Assembly: GCF_001556045.1 (NCBI RefSeq)
Contig: NZ_LSIC01000101.1
Coordinates: 1-64,000 of the forward strand
Direction: 5' to 3'
DNA: 64,000 nt
DNA from: Bradyrhizobium sp. CCH5-F6
Lineage (GTDB): Bacteria; Pseudomonadota; Alphaproteobacteria; Rhizobiales; Xanthobacteraceae
The stretch's first letter is position 1; the number at the start of each line of letters is the position of its first letter. Shown here piece after piece: positions 54,511-62,740 of the stretch. A model generated the notes under the pieces. That model searched no databases. It worked only from the letters and a program-made list of their open reading frames with translations, and had not been told where the DNA came from. Position numbers and translations under genes: made by a program.

Positions 54511-55476
54511 TCAGGTGCCTGGCGGAAAATGCGCACGCCAGTGCCTCGCAATGTCGATACCGCGACAGAACCAGACGCCGTCAGTGGCCTTCATGTGCTG
54601 CAGCAGCTTGATCAGGCCGCCGGCGCGACCGGGGCGGCCAATCAGACGGTCATGCAAACCGATCGACAGCAGCTTCGGCGATCCCGCGACGCCTTCGGCG
54701 TACAGGATATCGAAAGCGTCGCGCATGTACTCGAAGAACTGCCCGCTGGTGGAGAAGCCTGAATTTTCGTTGAAGCGGTTGTCGTTGGCTTCGTAGGAGT
54801 ACGGAATGACCAGATGGGGTCCATGTGCGGTTGCGATCCAGTATGGCAGCTCGTCGGCGAGCGAATCGCGATCATAAAGAAAGCCGCCTTCCTCAGCGAT
54901 CAGGCGGCGCGTATTCGGGCCCGGACGCCCCGTCATCCAGCCGAGCGGGCGGCTGCCGGTGAGTTTGGTGAGCGTGTCGACGGCCTGGCGGATGTGCTCG
55001 CGCTCGGTCGTCTCATCGACATCGCAATAATCGATCCAGCGATAGCCGTGGCTGACCATCTCGTGGCCGCGCTCGACGCAGGCGCGGGCCAGCGCCGGAT
55101 TTTGCTCCAGCGCGCGCGCCACGCCCAGGATGCTGACCGGAACCGCGAACCGCTGCAGGATATCGAGGACGCGCCAAGCGCCGCGACGGCTGCCATATTC
55201 GAACACGGACTCGACCAGCGGCACGCGCACCCCGCTCTTGGTGGCAACGCCGATGTCGTTGAGCATTCCCTCCGACACGGCGTCGCCATTGGCCAATGTG
55301 GACTCGCCGCCGCCCTCGATGTTGAGGCTGAAGCTGACGGCGATCTTCGCGCCGCCCGGCCAGCGAGGATCCGGCGGCGTTTCGCCATAACCGACCAGAT
55401 CGCGCGCCTGCATGGGATCGGGCCGGATATGGCCTGGCGCCATGGATTTGAGGTCGACGGGTTTGAAATCAGACAT
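54511..55476 (-). CDS. Polysaccharide deacetylase-family hydrolase (PuuE allantoinase-like)
   Basis: Carbohydrate esterase 4-fold protein, 321 residues, of the group containing PuuE (cofactor-free allantoinase) and cyclic-imide hydrolases. Visible: AVSFSLNIEGGGESTLANGD (metal-site region altered as in PuuE), YGSRRGAWRVLDILQRFAVP, VERGHEMVSHGYRWIDYCDV and GWMTGRPGPNTRRLIAEEGG. These enzymes open cyclic amide or imide rings, not polysaccharides. It starts 8 bases after the NicC-like gene on the same strand, so it likely acts in the same pathway. Confidence 0.82.
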   Translation of the reverse strand: MSDFKPVDLKSMAPGHIRPDPMQARDLVGYGETPPDPRWPGGAKIAVSFSLNIEGGGESTLANGDAVSEGMLNDIGVATKSGVRVPLVESVFEYGSRRGAWRVLDILQRFAVPVSILGVARALEQNPALARACVERGHEMVSHGYRWIDYCDVDETTEREHIRQAVDTLTKLTGSRPLGWMTGRPGPNTRRLIAEEGGFLYDRDSLADELPYWIATAHGPHLVIPYSYEANDNRFNENSGFSTSGQFFEYMRDAFDILYAEGVAGSPKLLSIGLHDRLIGRPGRAGGLIKLLQHMKATDGVWFCRGIDIARHWRAHFPPGT

Positions 55477-55484
55477 GTCGGCTC

Positions 55485-56615
55485 CTATGCGGCGGCGTCG
55501 AGCGAAACGAGACAGGGATCGTAACCGAAGAACCAGTCGGTTTCTGTCGGGCCGCGCATCCAGGTGTTGTCGATCGAAATCTGCTGGACCTCGGCGACGC
55601 GTGGAATACGGATCGCGGCGTATCGTGCGAAGGCGGTCGAAGGATCATCGAATTCCGTGATACAGCGGCTGAGAATCGCGGCGTCCTCGATCGCCATCGA
55701 ACCGCCGGCCGCCATGAACGGGCGCACCGCGTGGCACGCATCGCCCATCAGCACCACCGGCCCGTTGCTCCAGCAGTCATTGCGCGTGCGATCGTGAATC
55801 GGCCACACCATCACATCACCGGCTGCCTCCGCCGTGCGCAGCAGGTCGGGATGCGCACCGTCGAAAGCCGCGATGAACTCGTCGCGATCGCCGCGCACCG
55901 GCGAACCGTCGCCATCCCAATGTTCAGCCGGCAATGCGGCCATGAGATAGACTTCGTCGCGCCGGGCAGACATGTAATACGCAAGCGCGTGGCGATCTGT
56001 CGCCCACCATTTGGTGCAGTCGCCGATCAGCTCGCCCTTGATCCGGTTGGTCGGAAACACCGCGCGCGGCGCGCTGCGGCCGATGAAGCGCGGCTCTTCG
56101 GCGCCGAGTATGATTTCACGCACCCTTGAGCGAATGCCGTCGGCGCCGATGGCAATATCGCAATCTGCGATCATGCCATTATGAAACGACAATGTTACGC
56201 CGTTCGCGGTCTCCTCGATCCCCGCAAGCTTGTGCCCGTAGTGAATCGTGCCGGGCTGAAGCGGCCGTTGCAGCAGCTCATGCAGATCGGCGCGGTGGAT
56301 ATTGACGAACGGCCCGCCGAAGCGCGCCTCGCAGGCCTCGTCGAACGCCAGCCGGTAGAGGGTTTCGCCGCTGTCCCAGGCGCGACTGACAAAAGCGTCA
56401 GGCCGGATGCCGGTGGTGGCGAAAGCCTTCTCCAGATCGAGTTGGCGCAGCACCTTGGCGACATTGGCGCCGAGAATGATGCCGGCGCCGATACGCGAGA
56501 AACTGGGTGACTGCTCATACACTGCAACGGTGAAGCCCGCGCGCTGAAGCAACCCGGCGACCGCTAGGCCGGCCAGGCCGGCGCCGATGACTGCGATTCT
56601 CGTTCCACGATCCAT
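55485..56615 (-). CDS. FAD-dependent aromatic monooxygenase, NicC (6-hydroxynicotinate 3-monooxygenase)-like
   Basis: Class A flavoprotein monooxygenase, 376 residues from ATG 56615. FAD motif GAGLAG (11-16), the DG motif AIGADGIRSRVRE (155-167) and GDACHAVRP (291-299) are in place. It aligns from memory best with NicC: CTKWWATDRH (200-209) matches NicC CVKWWSEDRH, including active-site Cys and His, and H295 matches the later His. NicC His47 corresponds to I47 here (GAGIILGAN). So it probably hydroxylates a hydroxylated N-heterocyclic or phenolic acid, perhaps not 6-hydroxynicotinate. It leads a two-gene operon divergent from an uptake operon. Confidence 0.78.
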   Translation of the reverse strand: MDRGTRIAVIGAGLAGLAVAGLLQRAGFTVAVYEQSPSFSRIGAGIILGANVAKVLRQLDLEKAFATTGIRPDAFVSRAWDSGETLYRLAFDEACEARFGGPFVNIHRADLHELLQRPLQPGTIHYGHKLAGIEETANGVTLSFHNGMIADCDIAIGADGIRSRVREIILGAEEPRFIGRSAPRAVFPTNRIKGELIGDCTKWWATDRHALAYYMSARRDEVYLMAALPAEHWDGDGSPVRGDRDEFIAAFDGAHPDLLRTAEAAGDVMVWPIHDRTRNDCWSNGPVVLMGDACHAVRPFMAAGGSMAIEDAAILSRCITEFDDPSTAFARYAAIRIPRVAEVQQISIDNTWMRGPTETDWFFGYDPCLVSLDAAA

Positions 56616-56915
56616 TGCAAACCCTGTCAAAACCGCACCGGAGCGACCGATTGAGATCATTCGATAGCTAACGAAGCGGGATAAATCGAGGGGATTTCGG
56701 CTGTCAAGTGAAGCGGGGGGTGATGCACGGCGATGAGGCGGATTGGCTGCAAAATGCGCTCAAAATTGCCAAGCTTGATCAAATCTTGAGCGTGGGACTC
56801 GTTGATCTCTGGCAGAGCGAGAACTAATTTTCATTTGATTTCGAATGAAATGGCCGCCGCGACGTTCGCGGCAGTGCCGGCTCCATTCAGCACGTCCATC
56901 AATGAAGGTCGGACC
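56616..56915. other. Divergent regulatory gap of the NicC-like locus
   Basis: Exactly 300 bases between the two divergent operons. It contains the inverted repeat at 56829-56850 (separate entry) and an otherwise unremarkable sequence; no gene is called. Confidence 0.55.
56829..56850. promoter_or_regulatory. Candidate MarR-type operator
   Basis: Inverted repeat TTTCATT-TGATTTCG-AATGAAA, 22 bp, AT-rich in a GC-rich background, 65 bases upstream of the binding-protein start and in the gap shared with the NicC-like operon. Size and composition fit sites of MarR regulators, one of which ends this operon (59505). Confidence 0.45.
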
Positions 56916-57887
56916 ATGAAACTAAGCGCTCGCCTTGCCGTTGCTCTCGCCTGGACGTTGGTCGCTGCCGGCGTGCGGCCTGCAGATGCAGCTGAGACCA
57001 ATTTCGTCACTGATTTCGGCTTCAACGGTCGTCATGCCTATTTCTACGTCGCGCGCGAGAAGGGCTATTACAAGGCCGAGGGTTTCGACGTGAACTTTGT
57101 GCGCGGGCAGGGTTCGGCCGATGCGATCAAAAAAGTCGCCGCCGGTATCGCGACATTCGGTTTCGCCGACGCAGGATCGCTGGTGCTGGCGCGCGGCAAT
57201 GACGGCGTTCCGGTGAAGCTGGTGTCGATCGTCTACGCAAGGCCCCCGCAGTCGATCTTCGCGATCAAGGGCAGCGGCGTTGCCTCGCCGAAGGACCTCG
57301 AAGGCAAGACGGTAGCCGATACGGCATCGAGCTCGGTCCGCCTGCTGTTTCCGGCGTTTGCCAAGGCGGCGGGCATCGATGCAAGCAAAGTGAAGTGGGT
57401 CGTGGCGGAAGGCTCCGCGCTGCCGTCGCTGTTGGCGAACGGCCGCGCCGACGCGATCTGCCAGTTCTCCGTCGGCGAGCCGCTGATCGCGGCAGCGACC
57501 GCACCGAAAGAGATTGTCCGCATCGATTACAAGAATTCCGGCCTTGATTACTATGGCAATGGACTGATCGCCTCCGAGGAGACCATCGCAAAGAACCCCG
57601 AGCAGGTCCGTGCCTTCGTCCGCGCGACGATCAGAGGCATGAGGGACGCGTTCGCTGATCCTGCGGAGGCCGCGGCGATCATGGCGAAGTACCAGAAGGA
57701 ATTGTCCCCGGCGGTCATCGAAGGCGAGACCAGGCTCGTGACCGAACTCGCCGAGGTGAAGGGCAAGCCGCTCGGCCAAATCGACCCGAAGAGCATTGCG
57801 GGCACCGTCGAGGTGATATCTGCGAATTTCACGCTGAAGAATCCTGTGCCGCCCGCCGAACTGTTCGCGCCCGGCTTCGTCGAATGA
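56916..57887 (+). CDS. NMT1/THI5-family ABC substrate-binding protein
   Basis: Periplasmic binding protein, 323 residues, start ATG 56916, signal peptide MKLSARLAVALAWTLVAAGV ending near ADAA. The mature sequence TNFVTDFGFNGRHAYFYVAR and EKGYYKAEGFDVNFVRGQGS is the classic NMT1/SsuA opening for heteroaromatic or amine ligands. It then has ASPKDLEGKTVADTASSSVR and GRADAICQFSVGEPLI. Its last bases overlap the ATPase start (ATGA). The flanking NicC-like and PuuE-like genes suggest an N-heterocyclic or cyclic amide ligand. Confidence 0.85.
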   Translation: MKLSARLAVALAWTLVAAGVRPADAAETNFVTDFGFNGRHAYFYVAREKGYYKAEGFDVNFVRGQGSADAIKKVAAGIATFGFADAGSLVLARGNDGVPVKLVSIVYARPPQSIFAIKGSGVASPKDLEGKTVADTASSSVRLLFPAFAKAAGIDASKVKWVVAEGSALPSLLANGRADAICQFSVGEPLIAAATAPKEIVRIDYKNSGLDYYGNGLIASEETIAKNPEQVRAFVRATIRGMRDAFADPAEAAAIMAKYQKELSPAVIEGETRLVTELAEVKGKPLGQIDPKSIAGTVEVISANFTLKNPVPPAELFAPGFVE

Positions 57888-58705
57888 TTGCTGCGACCGG
57901 CCTTCGCGCAGCGGCGCCGCCATCAACGGCGGCAAGCGTTGCGGCGATCGACCTCAAGGGGGTCACCAAGGTTTATGCCGGCCGCGACGGCGCTCCGGTG
58001 CATGCGCTGGGTCCGGTCGACCTGAAGATCGAGCCCGGCAGCTTCGTCTCGGTGGTCGGTCCGTCCGGCTGCGGCAAGTCCACGTTGCTGCGGCTGGTCG
58101 CCGGGTTGGAGATGCCGGATCAAGGCATCATGCAGCGTTACGGCGTCTCGCTGGACGGACCATCGCATGAAGTCGGCATTGTGTTCCAAGAGCACGTGCT
58201 GTTTCCATGGATCTCCGTGCTGGAAAACGTGCTGCTGCCTGCGGACGTCCTGTCGCTGCCAAAGGCAGCGTCCAGCGAGCGCGCGATGCGCCTTTTGGAA
58301 ATGACAGGCCTGAAGGATTTTGCGCAACTGCGCCCGCAGATGCTGTCGGGCGGCATGAAACAGCGCGCCGCCTTCTGCCGCGCGATGTTATCCGACCCAC
58401 GCCTGCTGTTGCTGGATGAACCATTCGGCGCGCTGGATGCCTTGACGCGCGAAGAACTGTCGCTGGAATTGTCGCGGCTGTGGCAAGATCTCGGTCGGAC
58501 CGCGCTACTGATCACCCATGACATCGAGGAGGCGATCCTCCTTGGCGACCGCATCCTGATCATGTCGGATCGGCCGGGTACGATTCGCGCCGAAATCGCC
58601 GTGGACCTGCCGCGCCCCCGCAATGCCGAGACCGCCAGACTGCCGCGCTTTCAGGAGATCAAGAATCAGGTGCGCGACATTATCTTCAACCGCGCGGGGG
58701 CCTGA
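57884..58705 (+). CDS. ABC transporter ATP-binding protein, SsuB/TauB type
   Basis: ATPase of the 56916-59473 importer, 273 residues. Walker A GPSGCGKST, Q-loop VFQEHVLFPW, signature LSGGMKQRAAFCRAM, Walker B LLLLDEPFGALD, H-loop LITHD. It has an N-terminal Ala-rich extension of about 20 residues. The region between signature and Walker B has normal length, unlike the paralogue at 31825. Confidence 0.9.
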   Translation: MIAATGLRAAAPPSTAASVAAIDLKGVTKVYAGRDGAPVHALGPVDLKIEPGSFVSVVGPSGCGKSTLLRLVAGLEMPDQGIMQRYGVSLDGPSHEVGIVFQEHVLFPWISVLENVLLPADVLSLPKAASSERAMRLLEMTGLKDFAQLRPQMLSGGMKQRAAFCRAMLSDPRLLLLDEPFGALDALTREELSLELSRLWQDLGRTALLITHDIEEAILLGDRILIMSDRPGTIRAEIAVDLPRPRNAETARLPRFQEIKNQVRDIIFNRAGA

Positions 58706-58708
58706 CCT

Positions 58709-59473
58709 ATGGCTGCTTCTTCCTCTTCCTCGAAGTTCGCCAATCGCGCGGCCACGCCACTGATCTATGTTGCACTGCTCGCGTTGTGGGAGCTGTTGGC
58801 TCACCTGCTCAAGGTGCCTACCTGGATTCTGCCGGCGCCCTCGACGATTTTCGAGGCAGCGGTGAAATGGGCGCCCGAGCTGGCGCATAACACTTGGGTG
58901 ACCCTGCGCGAGACCGTTATCGGTTTCATGCTCGCGATCATATTGTCGCTGCCGCTGGCGATCCTGATCAGCCTCAACTCACTGGCGCGCCGGCTGCTCT
59001 ACCCGATCTTGCTCGGCTTGCAATCGGTGCCGAAGGTGGCGGTCGCACCCTTGGTCATCCTGTGGTTTGGGCTGTCGGAATGGCCGAAGATCATCGTGGT
59101 TGTGCTGGTCTGCTTTTTCCCGATCCTCGTCAACATGGTCGCCGGGCTGGAGGCGGTGCCGAAGACGATGCTGGATCTGATGCGCTCGCTCGGCGCATCG
59201 CCGCACAAGGTATTTCGTCGTCTCAGGGTGCCGGTGGCGCTGCCGCACTTCTTCACCGGCTGCAAGGTCGCCGTCACATTCGCCGTGATCGGTGCGGTCA
59301 TCAGTGAATTCGTGGCGGCGCAGGACGGCCTCGGCTATCTCATTTTGATATCGACCGCGCAGTCTCAAACTCCGCTTGCTTTTGCGGCCATTGCGCTGCT
59401 GACTGTGCTCAGCATTGCGCTTTTTCACGGGATAGAATTTCTCGAGCGACGCGTGGTCGACTGGACGCCGTGA
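58709..59473 (+). CDS. ABC transporter permease, SsuC/TauC type
   Basis: Inner-membrane permease, 254 residues, three bases after the ATPase stop. It has six hydrophobic segments, with VPKVAVAPLVILWFGLSEWP in the middle and coupling loop DLMRSLGASPHKVFRRLRVP. VIGAVISEFVAAQDGLGYLI is the usual late motif. It completes the importer. Confidence 0.9.
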   Translation: MAASSSSSKFANRAATPLIYVALLALWELLAHLLKVPTWILPAPSTIFEAAVKWAPELAHNTWVTLRETVIGFMLAIILSLPLAILISLNSLARRLLYPILLGLQSVPKVAVAPLVILWFGLSEWPKIIVVVLVCFFPILVNMVAGLEAVPKTMLDLMRSLGASPHKVFRRLRVPVALPHFFTGCKVAVTFAVIGAVISEFVAAQDGLGYLILISTAQSQTPLAFAAIALLTVLSIALFHGIEFLERRVVDWTP

Positions 59474-59504
59474 GCCTGGCGTCCGGTGCGCGAAGGAAAT
59501 AGAC

Positions 59505-60101
59505 ATGAGCAGGTCGAAGCCGACAGCAGGGCGGTCCAAGGATCATTCGACAGCGAAACCGCCGACGCGCCGGGTCACGAAGGGGCGTGCGGCGCGCGAG
59601 CAGGTCGACGCCATCTTCTCGCAATGGCGAACCGAGCGGCCGGATATCGACACCAGCCCGGTGCAAGTCTATGGCTTGATCGGTCGCATCCAGATGCAGT
59701 GCACCGCTTTCATCGAGGAAGTGCTGGAGCCGTTCGGACTGACGCGCGGCACCTTTGACGTGCTGACTGCGCTGCGCCGTGCCGGCTCGCCTTACTGCCT
59801 GTCGCCGAAGCAGATCGCTCAGTCGCTGCTGCTGAGCGGCGCGGGGTTGACCAGCCGGCTCAACAAGCTGGAGGCTCAGAAATATCTTGCGCGGCTGCCA
59901 GAGCCGAATGATCGCCGAACCCTCCGGGTGCAACTGACTGCGTCGGGCGAGGTCGTCATCAATGAAGCGATACCGCGCGTCTTCGAAGCACAACGAATCC
60001 GGCTGTTGCCGCTGGGGGACGATGGTCAAAAGCGCCTTGTCGAGGAGTTGACGAGGTTCGCCGACGTGATAGATGGCTGGCCGTCCGTCCCAACGGCCTA
60101 G
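59505..60101 (+). CDS. MarR-family transcriptional regulator
   Basis: Winged-helix regulator of 198 residues, 31 bases after the permease on the same strand. A basic N-terminal tail of about 30 residues precedes the MarR core: VYGLIGRIQMQCTAFIEEVL, recognition region LLLSGAGLTSRLNKLEAQKY, and wing with the family DxR motif EPNDRRTLRVQLT. MarR proteins usually repress an adjacent catabolic operon and release DNA on binding an aromatic ligand; NicR in nicotinate pathways is of this family. The likely target is the inverted repeat at 56829. Confidence 0.88.
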   Translation: MSRSKPTAGRSKDHSTAKPPTRRVTKGRAAREQVDAIFSQWRTERPDIDTSPVQVYGLIGRIQMQCTAFIEEVLEPFGLTRGTFDVLTALRRAGSPYCLSPKQIAQSLLLSGAGLTSRLNKLEAQKYLARLPEPNDRRTLRVQLTASGEVVINEAIPRVFEAQRIRLLPLGDDGQKRLVEELTRFADVIDGWPSVPTA

Positions 60102-60307
60102 CTGCTTGGGCTATGATGCCTTCTCGGGCGTGCTGGTTAGCGGCCACAATTCGCTCCCCCGGACACGGGGTCGAACGTCCGACCGTTTCCTCGGAAGCAA
60201 GCATCGCAAACCTTATCTGCCGCGACAACGGTGCAAGCAGCGTTCTGCCTTTCTCCTGATGCCCTAAATGTGAGCTTTCAGGAGGTTATCCATCCGTTCT
60301 GGAATGA

Positions 60308-60421
60308 GGTTTCATTGCCCGAGCTAATTCCCCGCTGCCACAGGCGCCGAAGCGGTTGCGGCGCTACGAGCTCGAACATCCCGGCGAGTTGATCCACATC
60401 TACATTGGAGAGCTCTGCTAG
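60308..60421 (+). pseudogene. Fragment of an IS481-type transposase
   Basis: A short frame ending at TAG 60419 encodes ARANSPLPQAPKRLRRYELE followed by HPGELIHIYIGELC. The core RRYExExPGELIHIDIKKL is a hallmark just before the DDE domain of IS481-family transposases. Only about 37 codons remain, with no start and no DDE domain. It marks an old insertion. No inverted repeats or target duplications were found. Confidence 0.55.
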
Positions 60422-60503
60422 TCCAATCGTATGGTCATCGCATCACCGGCGATCACTGGTTGTGAAGTAGCGTCGCCTGGCGATGTTTCCTCTTCCTGTC
60501 CAA

Positions 60504-61559
60504 TTACCCGGCCGTCAATGAAGGAATATCGGCCGGAGCACCCGTGTCCTTGCCGCGTTCGTCATGCTCATACTTCTCCGAGAAGAACTGGTTGATCGCG
60601 TCGAATGCCTGCAACCGGTTCTTTTCCAGCAGGATCATGTGCGTGCCTTCGCCGATCTCGACCCACCTACGATACGGCGCGTGCTTCAGCGAGAGAAAGA
60701 GATCCTGCGCCGAGCTGATGGGCACGTCCCGATCCCATTCGGCGTGAACCAGGAGCACCGGCACGCGAATGTCGCTGGCATGGTAAAGGGCGTTGCCGGC
60801 CGCCCAGTATTCACGGATATCTAGAATGGGACCGTTCACCGCACGCATGAGCGGAGAAGTTCCCGCGCTGAATTCTGGGTCCGTCGCCAGTGAGATGTTT
60901 GCCCAGAGTTCGAATCCGCCCGCTGGAATGAGTCCTGGCCGCGCTTTCTCCGGCGCTGCCGAAAGCCAGCGCTCCCTGAAGTCCAGCACAGGGACCTTAC
61001 GATAGGCCCCAAGGCGGCCCCCCGCGTCGATCGGAGCCGGGCCATTCAGCAACCAGAGTGGCGCGACCAGCGCGAGCTTCACGATCTTGTCGTTATTCAC
61101 TGCCGTATAGGCGCCGGCCACGGAGCCGCCCCAAGACATGGCGAGCAGATTGAGCCGCGTGATGTCGCGATGCTTCAGGACGTACTGGACTGCGCTGGCG
61201 AGGTCACGCACGCCGACTTCGGTGCGCACAAGCGGCTCAGAGTCCTCGGGTGGCGCATCCATTTCGGACGGACGCGTCGATCCGCCATAGCCGCGCACGT
61301 CCAGTGCGAAGACGTCGTAGCCATGCCCGGCGAGATGATCCATGAAGGAGCTTCCGCCGAGGGGCACATCGAACAGACTTCCCGACGAATAGGTCGCACC
61401 GTGCATCATCAGGATGGTACGCTCGGCTGAAAACGTCTTGAGCGCCGCTGGTCGCTTGTTGCGCAAATGAAGCGAAATACCTGGCGTGTCGCTCGGGATC
61501 ATGAGATCCTCGACTACAATTGCCGGCTCCTGTGCCCTTGCGGAAATGTGCTGGTCCAT
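60504..61559 (-). CDS. Alpha/beta-hydrolase
   Basis: Soluble alpha/beta-hydrolase of 351 residues. HG oxyanion region MMHGATYSSG (51-60), second strand VFALDVRGYGGSTRP, nucleophile elbow LLAMSWGGSVAG with S142 (A-x-S-x-G rather than G-x-S-x-G), acid in HAEWDRDVP and histidine in GEGTHMILLEKNR. An N-terminal extension of about 45 residues precedes the fold. It follows the MBL-fold gene by 15 bases on the same strand, so they form an operon. Substrate unknown; esters, lactones and C-C bonds are all cleaved by relatives. Confidence 0.83.
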   Translation of the reverse strand: MDQHISARAQEPAIVVEDLMIPSDTPGISLHLRNKRPAALKTFSAERTILMMHGATYSSGSLFDVPLGGSSFMDHLAGHGYDVFALDVRGYGGSTRPSEMDAPPEDSEPLVRTEVGVRDLASAVQYVLKHRDITRLNLLAMSWGGSVAGAYTAVNNDKIVKLALVAPLWLLNGPAPIDAGGRLGAYRKVPVLDFRERWLSAAPEKARPGLIPAGGFELWANISLATDPEFSAGTSPLMRAVNGPILDIREYWAAGNALYHASDIRVPVLLVHAEWDRDVPISSAQDLFLSLKHAPYRRWVEIGEGTHMILLEKNRLQAFDAINQFFSEKYEHDERGKDTGAPADIPSLTAG

Positions 61560-61574
61560 GATCGGTCTCCTTGA

Positions 61575-62510
61575 TCAGAGGAAATGCCAAGCGAAGCGAT
61601 CTCCGCGGCGGTCGATGCGTCCGACGGAAGATTGTGCGAAGTGCGTGGTGAAGACGGTTGCGCCACGTTCGGCTGCGTCCTCGAGAACGAGCGCGCGAGA
61701 GCGCAAAGCAGCCTCAGGAAATTCGCAGAAGCACGAATTGAGCGAAGGCTCATACACTTGCAGCGAGTGGTGCATCACATCGCCGGCAAACAGCGCTTGC
61801 TCGCCCCGTGAAACCAGCCGGATAGATGCATGATCGACGCTATGGCCTGGCGTCGGAACGAAGGAGATGCCATCGAGGACTTCGTCACCATTCACGGTGA
61901 TGGGCTTGGCAAGACCGGCTTCGATCACCGGCCTCACACTGTCTTCATAGACACCATCGGCGGGCTTGCGTGCCGCCGGCCCAAGGGTGGGGTCTGGTCG
62001 AGCTGCTCCGGCCGGCTCCTTGCCCGCTGCAAGGCTCTCGCTATAGGCCTGTTCGATCCGGGAGAAGACATAGGTCGCGTTCGGGAATGTTGGGATCCAG
62101 CGACCATCGACGAGACGCGTGTTCCAGCCGACGTGATCGGCATGGAGGTGGGTGAGCAGAACGTAGTCCACCTGTTCCGGAGTAACGCCTGCATCCCCAA
62201 GCCGCTCGAGGAAGGGCTCGTTGAGCTGGTGCAGCGGCGGGATGTCGGGCCTGTGCTTGTCGTTGCCGGTTGCCGTATCGATCAGAATCGTGTGGTGCGG
62301 AGTTTTGACCAGCCAGCTGTGAATACTTTGAATGAAGGTGCCAGTCTCAGGATCGAACGAGCCCGCCTCGAGCTGGTCGCGGTGGCGCTCCAGCGCCTCC
62401 GGCTCGGCACCAGGATAGAGGGCGTCGAACTTGAATGCGGCAAGCCGCAACTCATCAACTCGTGTGATGGCCGCATCGCCGATGCGGTAGCTTTTTGTCG
62501 CTTGCGTCAC
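61575..62510 (-). CDS. Metallo-beta-lactamase-fold hydrolase (AHL-lactonase/YtnP-like)
   Basis: Cytoplasmic MBL-superfamily protein of 311 residues, GTG start 62510 (a TTG lies just upstream). Zinc motif HLHADH at 121-126, then VPTPGHSVDH, LFAGDVMHH and TTHFAQS supply the later ligands, all in order. The layout with LVKTPHHTILIDTATGND and VDYVLLTHLHADHVGWNT is that of AHL-lactonase-like and YtnP proteins. Quorum-quenching is possible but unproven; other lactones or esters fit too. It is divergent from the LysR gene. Confidence 0.82.
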   Translation of the reverse strand: MTQATKSYRIGDAAITRVDELRLAAFKFDALYPGAEPEALERHRDQLEAGSFDPETGTFIQSIHSWLVKTPHHTILIDTATGNDKHRPDIPPLHQLNEPFLERLGDAGVTPEQVDYVLLTHLHADHVGWNTRLVDGRWIPTFPNATYVFSRIEQAYSESLAAGKEPAGAARPDPTLGPAARKPADGVYEDSVRPVIEAGLAKPITVNGDEVLDGISFVPTPGHSVDHASIRLVSRGEQALFAGDVMHHSLQVYEPSLNSCFCEFPEAALRSRALVLEDAAERGATVFTTHFAQSSVGRIDRRGDRFAWHFL

Positions 62511-62740
62511 CAAGATGTCCTCCGGGTCGTGGCTCAGCCGGGCTGATTGCCTGCGCCGGCCTGACCGTGAAGTACGAAGCGGCCCACTCCGCCGGGAGAG
62601 CCGTGAGTTCGATAGGTCTTATCGACGTCGTCGATGTCGGCGGCTCTGCCAGCGCGGCTTTTCAGGCCGCCGTTTTGGCTTTACCCCTCCTGTCGCGGCC
62701 CGTCCGGCCGCGATCATGTGCCTTGGATGGAGAAGAACCG

